Shown here: one piece after another, positions 19,161 through 25,599 of the stretch
How the letters are laid out: every line of letters begins with the position of its first letter
How positions within the stretch are numbered: the stretch's first letter is position 1
IMG/VR virus record: IMGVR_UViG_3300025012_000193
Coordinates: 1-38,153 of that record
Length of the DNA stretch: 38,153 nt
Source: a virus
Reading direction: 5' to 3' (one strand)
The notes under the pieces: model-generated
What the model saw: only the letters and a program-made list of their open reading frames with translations
Databases searched by the model: none
Told to the model about the DNA's origin: nothing
Position numbers and translations under genes: made by a program

Positions 19161-20215
19161 TGGCCGTTATCGTGCCCTCGGGTTGGGGCAACTACAAGGT
19201 GGTGACGATCAGCGCCGCCACCGTTGACGAGGCATTGACTGATTTTCCTCTGCTTCTAGCGGCAGACGATGATACTGGCATCGGTGCACACGCAAGGGCG
19301 GACGGGCACGACCTGCGGGTGCGCGGAGAGGATAGTGAAGTCGATCTTGCCTACGAGCGAGAACAGTGGGATGTTTCCGGCGGGGCAACTACGCTGCGCG
19401 TTTGGTGCTCTGTGCCGTCGATTTCCGCGATCGTGGATACGGTGGTGTATTCGATCTACGGGAAGAGCGATGCGAGCGATGGGCAGAGCGCATCGAGCGT
19501 GTGGGACAGTAACTTCAAAGGGGTGTGGCACGCCAAAGAAGCCACGGGCGTGAACTGGGCGGATTCAACTTCAAACGCTAACACTGGAACGAATAACGGC
19601 GTGACGGCGACGACGGGGAAGGTAGATGGGGCGGGGAGTTTTGATGGTGGATATGACTATGTTCAAACAAGTAATTCGCTCTTAGTAAATACCGCTGACC
19701 CAGAGCAAGGAACGGTGTCTGCCTGGGTACAATTGCGAGGATACAACTCCTACAGCCATATTTTTACCAAAGGAGTCTACTACTTTGACGTTAATGTCGG
19801 TAGCGCCGGGTACATAGCGATCTACGTGGACCCGGTGGGGACATACACTTCCACGGCTATTATCCCCAGTAATAACACTTGGCATCATTTGTCTGTTACT
19901 TGGAACGCTGATGGTTCGATCATCTATCTCGACGGGGGTGTGGCAGGCACTAGCGCGGTCACTCACGATGACATGACCGCCGCTGGGAACAGTGGAAATG
20001 TCTATATCGGTGGTCTTCTCAATTATAGCGGGTACACCATCAACGGCACTCTCGACGAACCCCGCATCTCTGCTATCGCCCGCTCCGCCGCGTGGATCAA
20101 GTTCGAGTACGCGAACATGGGCAACGCAGGCAATGAAACGACGTGGGGAAGTGAGCAGTCGGCAGGAGTGCCGTTTTACCCGTGGATTCACCGCCGTCGT
20201 CGCAGAGCGGCTTAG
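19160..20215 (+). CDS. DUF2341 / LamG-like (concanavalin-fold) surface protein
   Basis: A 351-residue protein. Residues 10-110 fit DUF2341 (YKVVTISAATVDEALTDFPL, GHDLRVRGED, VYSIYGKSDASDGQ) and 115-330 a LamG/concanavalin-like jelly roll (GVWHAKEATG, GAGSFDGGYDYVQ, TVSAWVQLRG, WHHLSVTWNADGSIIYLDG, LDEPRISAIARSAAWIKFEY). Such domains bind carbohydrates. It ends in a run of Arg. In a phage it is probably a receptor-binding or baseplate-associated protein, although it lies before the terminase rather than after the tail genes. Confidence 0.8.
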   Translation: MAVIVPSGWGNYKVVTISAATVDEALTDFPLLLAADDDTGIGAHARADGHDLRVRGEDSEVDLAYEREQWDVSGGATTLRVWCSVPSISAIVDTVVYSIYGKSDASDGQSASSVWDSNFKGVWHAKEATGVNWADSTSNANTGTNNGVTATTGKVDGAGSFDGGYDYVQTSNSLLVNTADPEQGTVSAWVQLRGYNSYSHIFTKGVYYFDVNVGSAGYIAIYVDPVGTYTSTAIIPSNNTWHHLSVTWNADGSIIYLDGGVAGTSAVTHDDMTAAGNSGNVYIGGLLNYSGYTINGTLDEPRISAIARSAAWIKFEYANMGNAGNETTWGSEQSAGVPFYPWIHRRRRRAA

Positions 20216-20228
20216 GAGCACGATAATC

Positions 20229-20780
20229 ATGCAGATGCGAGCAGCAGTCGCCGATCAATCCGTTTCCTTCGGTGCGTGGACCACGGCCACCGGGGCAGCA
20301 GTCACAGTCACTGCGGCCACCGCTGGCCTCTCGCTCTGGTACCGGCGCGGCGTGGCCGGGGCCAAAACAGCAATCAGTGTGAGTGACCTTGCCACTCTAA
20401 TCACCGCGCACACAGACGGAGGCATTCTCGTTATCGAGGGCCAGGAGCACCGGCTGGACCTGCCCGATGCGGCAACGCTTGCGGGCGTGACTTCGATCGA
20501 GTGGGGCGGCACGGCGACGGGAATCACGATTGACGGCGGGCGAGCGGATTTGATTGGACAGGCGAATACGACCACGGATATTTCGCACGCACTGGGCCGC
20601 GCCGTCGGCGACGTAGGCGTGGGCAACACGGCCCACCTGCTGCAATCGGCGGACAGCGGGGCGACGGCCGTGGCCCGCACGGGAGCCGATGCCGATACGC
20701 TGGAGACGCTGAGCGATCAGTTGGATGGGGTCGCAGCCCAGACCGACAAGCTGAGTGATACCACGGAAGTGACGCCATGA
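20229..20780 (+). CDS. Hypothetical structural-type protein (183 aa)
   Basis: ATG at 20229 follows TAGGAG; the longer open frame upstream is a shadow of the LamG-like gene. The product is Ala/Thr/Gly-rich with strands (VSFGAWTTATGAAVTVTAAT, GGILVIEGQEHRLDLPDAA) and ends in a coil (LSDQLDGVAAQTDKLSD), the make-up of phage fibre or needle proteins. It partners the LamG-like gene and is ATGA-coupled to the ParB-like gene. Confidence 0.6.
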   Translation: MQMRAAVADQSVSFGAWTTATGAAVTVTAATAGLSLWYRRGVAGAKTAISVSDLATLITAHTDGGILVIEGQEHRLDLPDAATLAGVTSIEWGGTATGITIDGGRADLIGQANTTTDISHALGRAVGDVGVGNTAHLLQSADSGATAVARTGADADTLETLSDQLDGVAAQTDKLSDTTEVTP

Positions 20781-21553
20781 GCATCCGCGACCGGATCAAG
20801 GAACTGCGTCGGGTCCGGGCCGGGGATCTGGTGCCTAGCCCGGACAATTGGAGAACACATCCCCAGTCGCAGCAGGACGCCCTGCGGGGCGTGCTGAGTG
20901 AGGTAGGCTACGCGGATGCCCTACTGGCCCGGGAGCTACCGGACGGCAGTCTGGGGCTCTTGGATGGCCATTGCAGACGAGACCTCGATCCCGAGCAGGT
21001 CGTGCCCGTGCTGGTGCTGGACCTAGACGAGGCGGAGGGCCGCAAGCTGATGTTGACGCTTGACCCGCTGGCGGCCATGGCCGGGGCGAACGCCGAGGCC
21101 CTCGATGCCTTGTTGCGGGAGGTAGACACAGGGGACGCGGCGGTACGGGCGATGCTTGATGACATGGCGGCGAAGGCCGAACTGGATTCGACCGAGGCGT
21201 TGTCGGAATCCGACATGCGGGAAGACAACCCAAAATTGAAGGCATTTATCGAGGCCCGTGAACTCAGCCGGGCAATCGGCCAGGATGTCAACGAGGTCAA
21301 CTTTTGGGTTTGTTTGGTGTTTGGATCGTGGGACCAGAAGCAAGAGTTTCTAAAGCAGATTTCCGACGTGCCGACGCTCTGGGGCATGTACGTTGATGGC
21401 GAGACGCTGGCGACGGCGATCAGCAAGCCAGTAACGCCGGCAGGGAAACCTTTCGTGAGTCGCGTAAACAAAAAGCTGGCCGAAATGGCCCTTGGAAACA
21501 ATCCTTCGGAGGCGGTCTCTGGCGGATTGCAGTTGCAACCACTCTCTAGTTAG
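20777..21553 (+). CDS. ParB/sulfiredoxin-like protein
   Basis: A 258-residue protein whose first 120 residues are a ParB/Srx domain: LVPSPDNWRTHPQSQQDAL, LGLLDGHCRRDLDPEQVVPV and VLVLDLDEAEGRKLMLTL. The D-G-H-x-R box is the nucleotide/phosphate site of this fold. The C-terminal part is helical with a separate domain (FWVCLVFGSWDQKQEFLKQ). It is immediately upstream of a PP-loop protein; ParB-like and PAPS-reductase-like proteins also pair as IbrB/IbrA and next to phage terminases. The role may be DNA modification or regulation; it is not a plasmid partition ParB. Confidence 0.75.
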   Translation: MSIRDRIKELRRVRAGDLVPSPDNWRTHPQSQQDALRGVLSEVGYADALLARELPDGSLGLLDGHCRRDLDPEQVVPVLVLDLDEAEGRKLMLTLDPLAAMAGANAEALDALLREVDTGDAAVRAMLDDMAAKAELDSTEALSESDMREDNPKLKAFIEARELSRAIGQDVNEVNFWVCLVFGSWDQKQEFLKQISDVPTLWGMYVDGETLATAISKPVTPAGKPFVSRVNKKLAEMALGNNPSEAVSGGLQLQPLSS

Positions 21554-21564
21554 GAGAATGTATC

Positions 21565-21627
21565 ATGGCTAAGCAAACGAGTCTCAATGTGCCAGGTGGA
21601 AAGGGCGGCGGAGCGGGTGGTGGTTGA
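21565..21627 (+). CDS. Possible 20-residue Gly-rich ORF
   Basis: TTAGGAG lies 9 bases before the ATG, the only good ribosome-binding site here. The peptide (MAKQTSLNVPGGKGGGAGGG) ends inside the start of the PP-loop gene. It could couple translation of that gene, or be joined to it by a frameshift. Confidence 0.35.
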   Translation: MAKQTSLNVPGGKGGGAGGG

Positions 21628-22609
21628 AGGTACGCTCAAGACCCGTGCGCTATGCGAGGAAATCTCTCGTCTAGCGCACGGAGTCTGTTTACTCGGTTTT
21701 AGTCGCGGCAAGGATTCGAGTGCCGCGTGGTTATACCTTCGTCAGTTCTTCGAGCGAGTGATTCCCTTTCATGTCGCGGCTGTGCCACACTTGAAGTTTG
21801 CGGACGAATCGCTGGCCTATTATGAATGCAAGTTCGGCGTGCCGATAGAGCGGTTCCAGTGCGGTCATGCGTTGCACGCCTTGGCGTGCTCGGTTCACCA
21901 GCCGTTAGAAGATCGGGAGGCGATTGAATCGTTGGAGGTGTCCCGCTACGATAACCACGATATAGCGCGGGTGTTACGGAGAATGTACAAGGTGCCCGGG
22001 GCGTGGTGTGCTTTTGGAATTGGAATGGGCGATAGTATCGACCGCAGAATTTACGTGAAAAGAAATGAAGGCAGAAATCCAGCAAGACGCACGTTTTACC
22101 CGTGTTTCGATTGGACGGCCGCACAGGTGCTCGATGCGATCCGATCGGCTGGCCTGTTGTTGCCTGATGACTACCGTTTCGCGGCTCGCTCGTTTGCCGG
22201 AGTGCCGACGTACAGGGCCGTCGCACGAATGTCCGAAGTCTGTCCCGACGATTGGGAGCGAGTGAAAACGTTTTGGCCATTCATCCCGGCACAGATTGCG
22301 CGAAACGAGTTCCGCGTAATGCGTCAGACGGCCGCGGAAACGGCGTCAATCGGGGCAACCGATTCTGAGATTGGGGCGAAAATGATCGGCACGTCGACCG
22401 TGAAGATGCCGAGCATCCCCCGCACGGGCACGGGCACGATAATACGGGGGGAACCGAGCACCCAAGCCCAGAGTGTGGGCCATGATTCATCCTCGGTTGC
22501 CCAGTCGGTGGCCGAACCTCCAGCCGTGGTTGCATCGGCCGGCAAAAAAGTTCGGCAGTCCAAGAGATCGACAATAGCCAACGCCACGCCGGCAGGGCCA
22601 AGAGCATGA
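21617..22609 (+). CDS. PP-loop ATPase, PAPS reductase-like
   Basis: GTG at 21617 is preferred; 21587 is an in-frame ATG with no site. The product (330 residues from the GTG) has the PP-loop LLGFSRGKDSSAAW (variant of S-G-G-x-D-S), then FHVAAVPHLKFADES, a Cys-containing segment (RFQCGHALHALACS) and WCAFGIGMGD, typical of phage PAPS-reductase/adenylating PP-loop proteins. It should bind ATP and transfer AMP or sulfur. The last 80 residues are low in complexity and lie antisense to the ASCH gene, so the functional protein likely ends near residue 250. It pairs with the ParB-like gene. Confidence 0.72.
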   Translation: MVVEGTLKTRALCEEISRLAHGVCLLGFSRGKDSSAAWLYLRQFFERVIPFHVAAVPHLKFADESLAYYECKFGVPIERFQCGHALHALACSVHQPLEDREAIESLEVSRYDNHDIARVLRRMYKVPGAWCAFGIGMGDSIDRRIYVKRNEGRNPARRTFYPCFDWTAAQVLDAIRSAGLLLPDDYRFAARSFAGVPTYRAVARMSEVCPDDWERVKTFWPFIPAQIARNEFRVMRQTAAETASIGATDSEIGAKMIGTSTVKMPSIPRTGTGTIIRGEPSTQAQSVGHDSSSVAQSVAEPPAVVASAGKKVRQSKRSTIANATPAGPRA

Positions 22610-22740
22610 GGCACCTTACTCGCGCAGATCAAGAGCGGCCCCCGGTAGTTTGTCCGCCGAGTGCGCACCTCGATTATCTTTTCGCCGCGGGCGATCATCC
22701 CAGCCCATGGCTGACATATACTAAGGGCATGAAACTGCAT
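22324..22740 (-). CDS. ASCH-domain protein (only minus-strand gene)
   Basis: A 138-residue protein on the minus strand, ATG at 22740 behind a perfect GGAGG site (CCTCC at 22748-22752 on +). It starts MQFHALSICQPWAGMIARG, then KIIEVRTRRTNYRGPLLICA and GVALAIVDLL, the signature of ASCH domains (P-W-A, G-x-K-x-x-E-x-R, T-N-Y-R-G). ASCH proteins bind RNA or nucleotides; some are amidohydrolases acting on modified cytidine. Downstream residues AWVLGSPRIIVPVPVRGML complete the barrel. It has its own promoter and overlaps the PP-loop gene 3' end over 286 bases. It resembles a separately expressed accessory (moron) gene. Confidence 0.88.
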   Translation of the reverse strand: MQFHALSICQPWAGMIARGEKIIEVRTRRTNYRGPLLICASKVPHALGPAGVALAIVDLLDCRTFLPADATTAGGSATDWATEDESWPTLWAWVLGSPRIIVPVPVRGMLGIFTVDVPIIFAPISESVAPIDAVSAAV

Positions 22741-22765
22741 CTTTCTACCTCCATTTGGCATGGCC

Positions 22766-22793
22766 ATTATACCCCGTTTGATACAAAACGTAA
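22766..22793 (-). promoter_or_regulatory. Promoter of the ASCH gene
   Basis: On the minus strand a perfect TATAAT (22771 to 22766) stands about 20 bases before the ribosome-binding site. The -35 region (near 22788-22793, TTACGT) is poor, so an activator may help. Start of transcription would be close to 22759. Confidence 0.5.
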
Positions 22794-22827
22794 GTAGGGG
22801 CAGAAAATAGCCGTAAGTGATTAACCA

Positions 22828-22839
22828 GTAACGAGTTAC
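22828..22839. promoter_or_regulatory. Dyad between the ASCH gene and the terminase genes
   Basis: GTAAC and GTTAC form a 5-bp dyad separated by GA, next to two direct CGTAAGT copies on the + strand at about 22789 and 22813. It is a possible operator in the divergent region between the minus-strand ASCH gene and the + strand late genes. Confidence 0.3.
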
Positions 22840-22847
22840 GTTCAGAT

Positions 22848-22934
22848 ATGCCAACTCCTGATTACGCAAAAAAGGCAGAGCGAGAGCCCGAGGCCCGCAA
22901 CCAACACCAACCAATAACCCTGCCGGGTGTCTAG
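22848..22934 (+). CDS. Possible small ORF (28 aa) before the small terminase
   Basis: A 28-residue ORF (MPTPDYAKKAEREPEARNQH...) that ends 8 bases before the ATG of the terminase small subunit. It fills the intergenic gap and reads like a protein, but no clear ribosome-binding site is seen. Confidence 0.3.
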   Translation: MPTPDYAKKAEREPEARNQHQPITLPGV

Positions 22935-22941
22935 TGTAAAG

Positions 22942-23502
22942 ATGGGTAGACCGAAGATTCCAATCGACGCGAACGTGATCGAAGGCATGGCCCGGGTGTC
23001 ATGTACGACGGCTGAGATGGCCTCAATCCTGGGGGTCGGACGCCGGACGATCGAAGACCGTTTCCGCCGTGAAATTGAGAAAGGTCGGGCCTCGGCACGA
23101 ATGAGTCTGCGGCACATGCAGTGGAAGAAAGCCCTTGAAGGCAATATCGTTATGATGATCTGGCTCGGCAAGAACGAGCTAGGGCAGACGGATCGTGCGG
23201 CCATCGAACTCAGCGGGCAGGTCGACGCGCAGGTCTTGGTCGGCCACGTGGCTGCCGTGTTGAAGGTCATCGAGGAGACCCCTGAATATGTCGTCTTCGC
23301 CCGTGATCGTGCCACCCCAGATGAGTCCGGCGTGCTTCGCCTGCTATGCGAGCCGAGGGCGGTGGAAGCTGGCACCGCACTTGAGCCTGATCGACACGCT
23401 CCTGTTATCGGTGGCAACGGGGAAGCCGTTACCCCGCCACCTACGGGCAGCAATGGCCAGGACAACGGGTCTGCGGCCGGAGGAAATGGATCGGCCCATT
23501 GA
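22942..23502 (+). CDS. terS: Terminase small subunit
   Basis: ATG at 22942 (MGRPKIPIDANVIEGMA); an in-frame GTG lies at 22927. Residues 10-50 form a DNA-binding helix-turn-helix (CTTAEMASILGVGRRTIEDR), followed by ASARMSLRHMQWKKALEGN and MMIWLGKNELGQTD, the standard terminase small subunit pattern that recognises packaging sites and oligomerises. The C-terminal 60 residues are Gly/Asn/Pro-rich and overlap the large-subunit gene by 215 bases. Confidence 0.85.
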   Translation: MGRPKIPIDANVIEGMARVSCTTAEMASILGVGRRTIEDRFRREIEKGRASARMSLRHMQWKKALEGNIVMMIWLGKNELGQTDRAAIELSGQVDAQVLVGHVAAVLKVIEETPEYVVFARDRATPDESGVLRLLCEPRAVEAGTALEPDRHAPVIGGNGEAVTPPPTGSNGQDNGSAAGGNGSAH

Positions 23503-24823
23503 TCGGCTGCTTGTGGAGCTTCCACCTCGGCACGGAAAATCACAGCTAATTAGCAAGTATTTCCCGGCGTGGTTCATGGGGATGTACCCGGATCGGGACT
23601 TCATCCTGACGAGCGCGACCGACGATCTAGCGCAGGTGTGCAGCCAAGAGGCCCGAGATCTGGCGATTGAATACGGGCCGTCGGTGTTCGGCCGGAAGGT
23701 ACGGCCGGATGTACGGGCGACGCATCACTGGCAGATGGAGGCGGGAGGAAGCGTCCAGGCGGCCGGAGTGAACGGCGATATTATCGGGCGTGGAGCCCGC
23801 TGCCTAATTGTAGATGACTTCGTTCGCAACGCGCAAGACGCACTCAGTGAGACGGTACGCGAGAGTCAGGACCGCTGGTTCATGTCGACGGTCAGGTCTC
23901 GTCTGGCCCCGGCCGGGGCGGTCGTCATCATGGCAACGCGCTGGCACCGCAAGGACCTGATCGGCAAGCGGCTGGCCGAAATGTCGCAAGGCGGGGACCG
24001 ATGGGCCCGCGTGCGGTTGCCGGCCTTGGCAGAGGAAGATGATCCGTTGGGCCGGAAGCCGGGTGAGCCTCTGTGGCCTGCGATGTTCTCGCTCGACTGG
24101 CTGAATCGGACCCGCAACAGCTATGTGGTGAGCGGCTACGATTGGATGTGGGAGGCCCTGTACCAGCAGAATCCGCCCGAGGTGCTCGACAGCGAGTTCT
24201 CCCCCTCGTGCTTCGGGGATCATCTATGGTTTGACGAGTGGCCACCGGAGGATTCGCAACTGCTGCGCGTGATTGCGATCGACCCGAGCGTTACCGGCAA
24301 GGACCGGGCGGACTATTCGGCGATCGTCATGCTGGTCTATGATGGGCACTTCTGGTATGCGGATGCCGACATTCAACGGCGTGATGCCTTCCGAACGGTA
24401 GACGACGGGCTAGCCTGCTATCGCCGATTCCGCCCCTACACGATGGCCGTTGAGTCGGTGGCGTTCTCGGCGATGCTGGCACCGATGATGCGTCAGCGTG
24501 CGGCGGAAATCGGGCTGGGCGGCGTGAAGGTATTCCCGTTGCCGGTGACTCGGGATGATATCCAAGGCATCCGGCCGGACAAGCGGGAACGGATTCGGTA
24601 TCGCTTAACGGAGCGGCTCAACAAGCGGCAGATCAAGTTCATGCGCGGGTCGCCTGGGGCTTCATTGCTGGTGGAGCAGATCCAGGGGTTCCCCTCGTGC
24701 AAGCATGATGACGGGCCGGACGCGCTGGAAATGGCCCTCTACTGCGATCAGCAAATACGCACGGGTGGCGGGCAGGAGTCGGCGGATGGTGGGGTGGAGT
24801 TTGAGCAGGCGGCGGGGTGGTAG
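23288..24823 (+). CDS. terL: Terminase large subunit
   Basis: A 511-residue ATPase-nuclease. The N-terminal RGRWKLAPHLSLIDTLLL precedes Walker A PPRHGKS (residues 79-85), Walker B CLIVDD (172-177) and motif III MATRWHRKDL. The RNase H-like nuclease domain has VIAIDPSVTGKDRADYS (Asp332), AVESVAFSAML and a closing FPSCKHDDGPDALEMA. The length and domain order are normal. It translocates DNA into the prohead through the portal and cuts it. Its first 70 codons lie inside the small-subunit gene. Confidence 0.95.
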   Translation: MSSSPVIVPPQMSPACFACYASRGRWKLAPHLSLIDTLLLSVATGKPLPRHLRAAMARTTGLRPEEMDRPIDRLLVELPPRHGKSQLISKYFPAWFMGMYPDRDFILTSATDDLAQVCSQEARDLAIEYGPSVFGRKVRPDVRATHHWQMEAGGSVQAAGVNGDIIGRGARCLIVDDFVRNAQDALSETVRESQDRWFMSTVRSRLAPAGAVVIMATRWHRKDLIGKRLAEMSQGGDRWARVRLPALAEEDDPLGRKPGEPLWPAMFSLDWLNRTRNSYVVSGYDWMWEALYQQNPPEVLDSEFSPSCFGDHLWFDEWPPEDSQLLRVIAIDPSVTGKDRADYSAIVMLVYDGHFWYADADIQRRDAFRTVDDGLACYRRFRPYTMAVESVAFSAMLAPMMRQRAAEIGLGGVKVFPLPVTRDDIQGIRPDKRERIRYRLTERLNKRQIKFMRGSPGASLLVEQIQGFPSCKHDDGPDALEMALYCDQQIRTGGGQESADGGVEFEQAAGW

Positions 24824-24833
24824 GACGCAATAA
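24822..24833 (+). repeat. AGGACGCAATAA motif in the leader after terL
   Basis: AGGACGCAATAA occurs here and at 36910-36921; AGGACGCAA also occurs at 29500-29508 and 36923-36931. All copies are in intergenic leaders of late genes, each upstream of a start codon. Confidence 0.5.
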
Positions 24834-24852
24834 CTAAAGGGAGGGCGAGTCA

Positions 24853-24912
24853 ATGACCGATCGAGAGTTCCTGCTGGAGTTGGTAGGAGACGCGAAGGAG
24901 CTGCCAACTTAA
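24853..24912 (+). CDS. Small acidic ORF (19 aa)
   Basis: A 19-residue ORF (MTDREFLLELVGDAKELPT) behind AAAGGGAGGG, and joined by a TAATG overlap to the next gene. The peptide is helical. The good site and tight coupling support translation. Confidence 0.45.
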   Translation: MTDREFLLELVGDAKELPT

Positions 24913-25133
24913 TGACCACACGCCGCAACCGCCGACTTTCCGCGAACCTTACGCCGACTCCCACGGATGCCGGCGTGGCTCCGGCAATTCGCTACCAGGC
25001 GATGACCGATGGGCTGCATCGTTCAATTGCCCGGATGCTTGCGGTCGGGACTTCGATCCGGTCGACGGCCCGGTACTGGGGCGTGAGCCGTGCGACGGTG
25101 CGGAAGGTCCAACGCGAAGTGCAAGGAAACTGA
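24912..25133 (+). CDS. Helix-turn-helix protein (73 aa)
   Basis: A 73-residue protein with a resolvase-type helix-turn-helix at its C-terminus: ARMLAVGTSIRSTARYWGVS then RATVRKVQREV. An Arg/Thr-rich tail leads at the front. It sits between terminase and portal, a place where a DNA-binding protein is unusual; it might help DNA packaging or regulate late genes. Confidence 0.65.
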   Translation: MTTRRNRRLSANLTPTPTDAGVAPAIRYQAMTDGLHRSIARMLAVGTSIRSTARYWGVSRATVRKVQREVQGN

Positions 25134-25201
25134 CTTGACACCGTACCCACTTGCCGGGTAAACCTAGAGCATAACCAATGAGAGGGGGCCGGAGGACGAC
25201 C

Positions 25202-25465
25202 ATGGATCGACGCAACTTCATTCAGTGGCTTGCCGCGATTCCCGTTGTCGGGTGGGCAGCAAAGCCGAAAACACGTACCCCGTTTGCGCATGTTGTGCGA
25301 TGCCCTCCAGACATGGAACGGCTGATTGGACGGCGTGACAATAGGGCGACAGGCGGGACGTTTACGCTCAGTTTTATCGGGAAAAACGGTGCTAAATTCA
25401 GCACCAAGCCGCTACGGGCTAATGCAACCGCAGAAGAGGTCCAGGTCGCCATTGACTTGATTTGA
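25202..25465 (+). CDS. Small protein with Tat-like signal (87 aa)
   Basis: ATG at 25202 behind GGAGG; 25178 is an alternative. It starts MDRRNFIQWLAAIPVVGWAA, which has the twin-Arg, Phe-x-x-W and hydrophobic core of a Tat signal peptide. The mature part (GGTFTLSFIGKNGAKFSTKP, then TAEEVQVAIDLI) resembles the strand-rich repeat of cell-surface proteins. A secreted protein between terminase and portal is odd; it may be a moron gene. TTGACA at 25135-25140 could be part of its own promoter (-10 unclear). Confidence 0.6.
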   Translation: MDRRNFIQWLAAIPVVGWAAKPKTRTPFAHVVRCPPDMERLIGRRDNRATGGTFTLSFIGKNGAKFSTKPLRANATAEEVQVAIDLI

Positions 25466-25471
25466 CTACAA

Positions 25472-25495
25472 GGGGGCCGGCAACCGCCGGCTTCC
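25472..25495 (+). terminator. First of two similar hairpins upstream of the portal gene
   Basis: GGGGGCCGGC and GCCGGCTTCC pair (with two G-U pairs) around an AACC loop. No long T tract follows. It resembles the hairpin at 25550 in sequence. Confidence 0.45.
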
Positions 25496-25549
25496 GAGCG
25501 GCGTGTCTGGGTAATTACCGGACAAAGACGCCTTTACCGTCGTGCCCGT

Positions 25550-25579
25550 AAAGGGGGCTGGCGATTGCCGGCCCCCTTT
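25550..25579 (+). terminator. Second, stronger hairpin upstream of the portal gene
   Basis: AAAGGGGGCTGGC and GCCGGCCCCCTTT pair over 13 bases (one G-U) around GATT, ending in TTTCCTCTTTG. It looks like an intrinsic terminator or antitermination target just ahead of the portal start at 25600. The gap 25466-25599 holds nothing else. Confidence 0.6.
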
Positions 25580-25599
25580 CCTCTTTGATAGGCACGACG

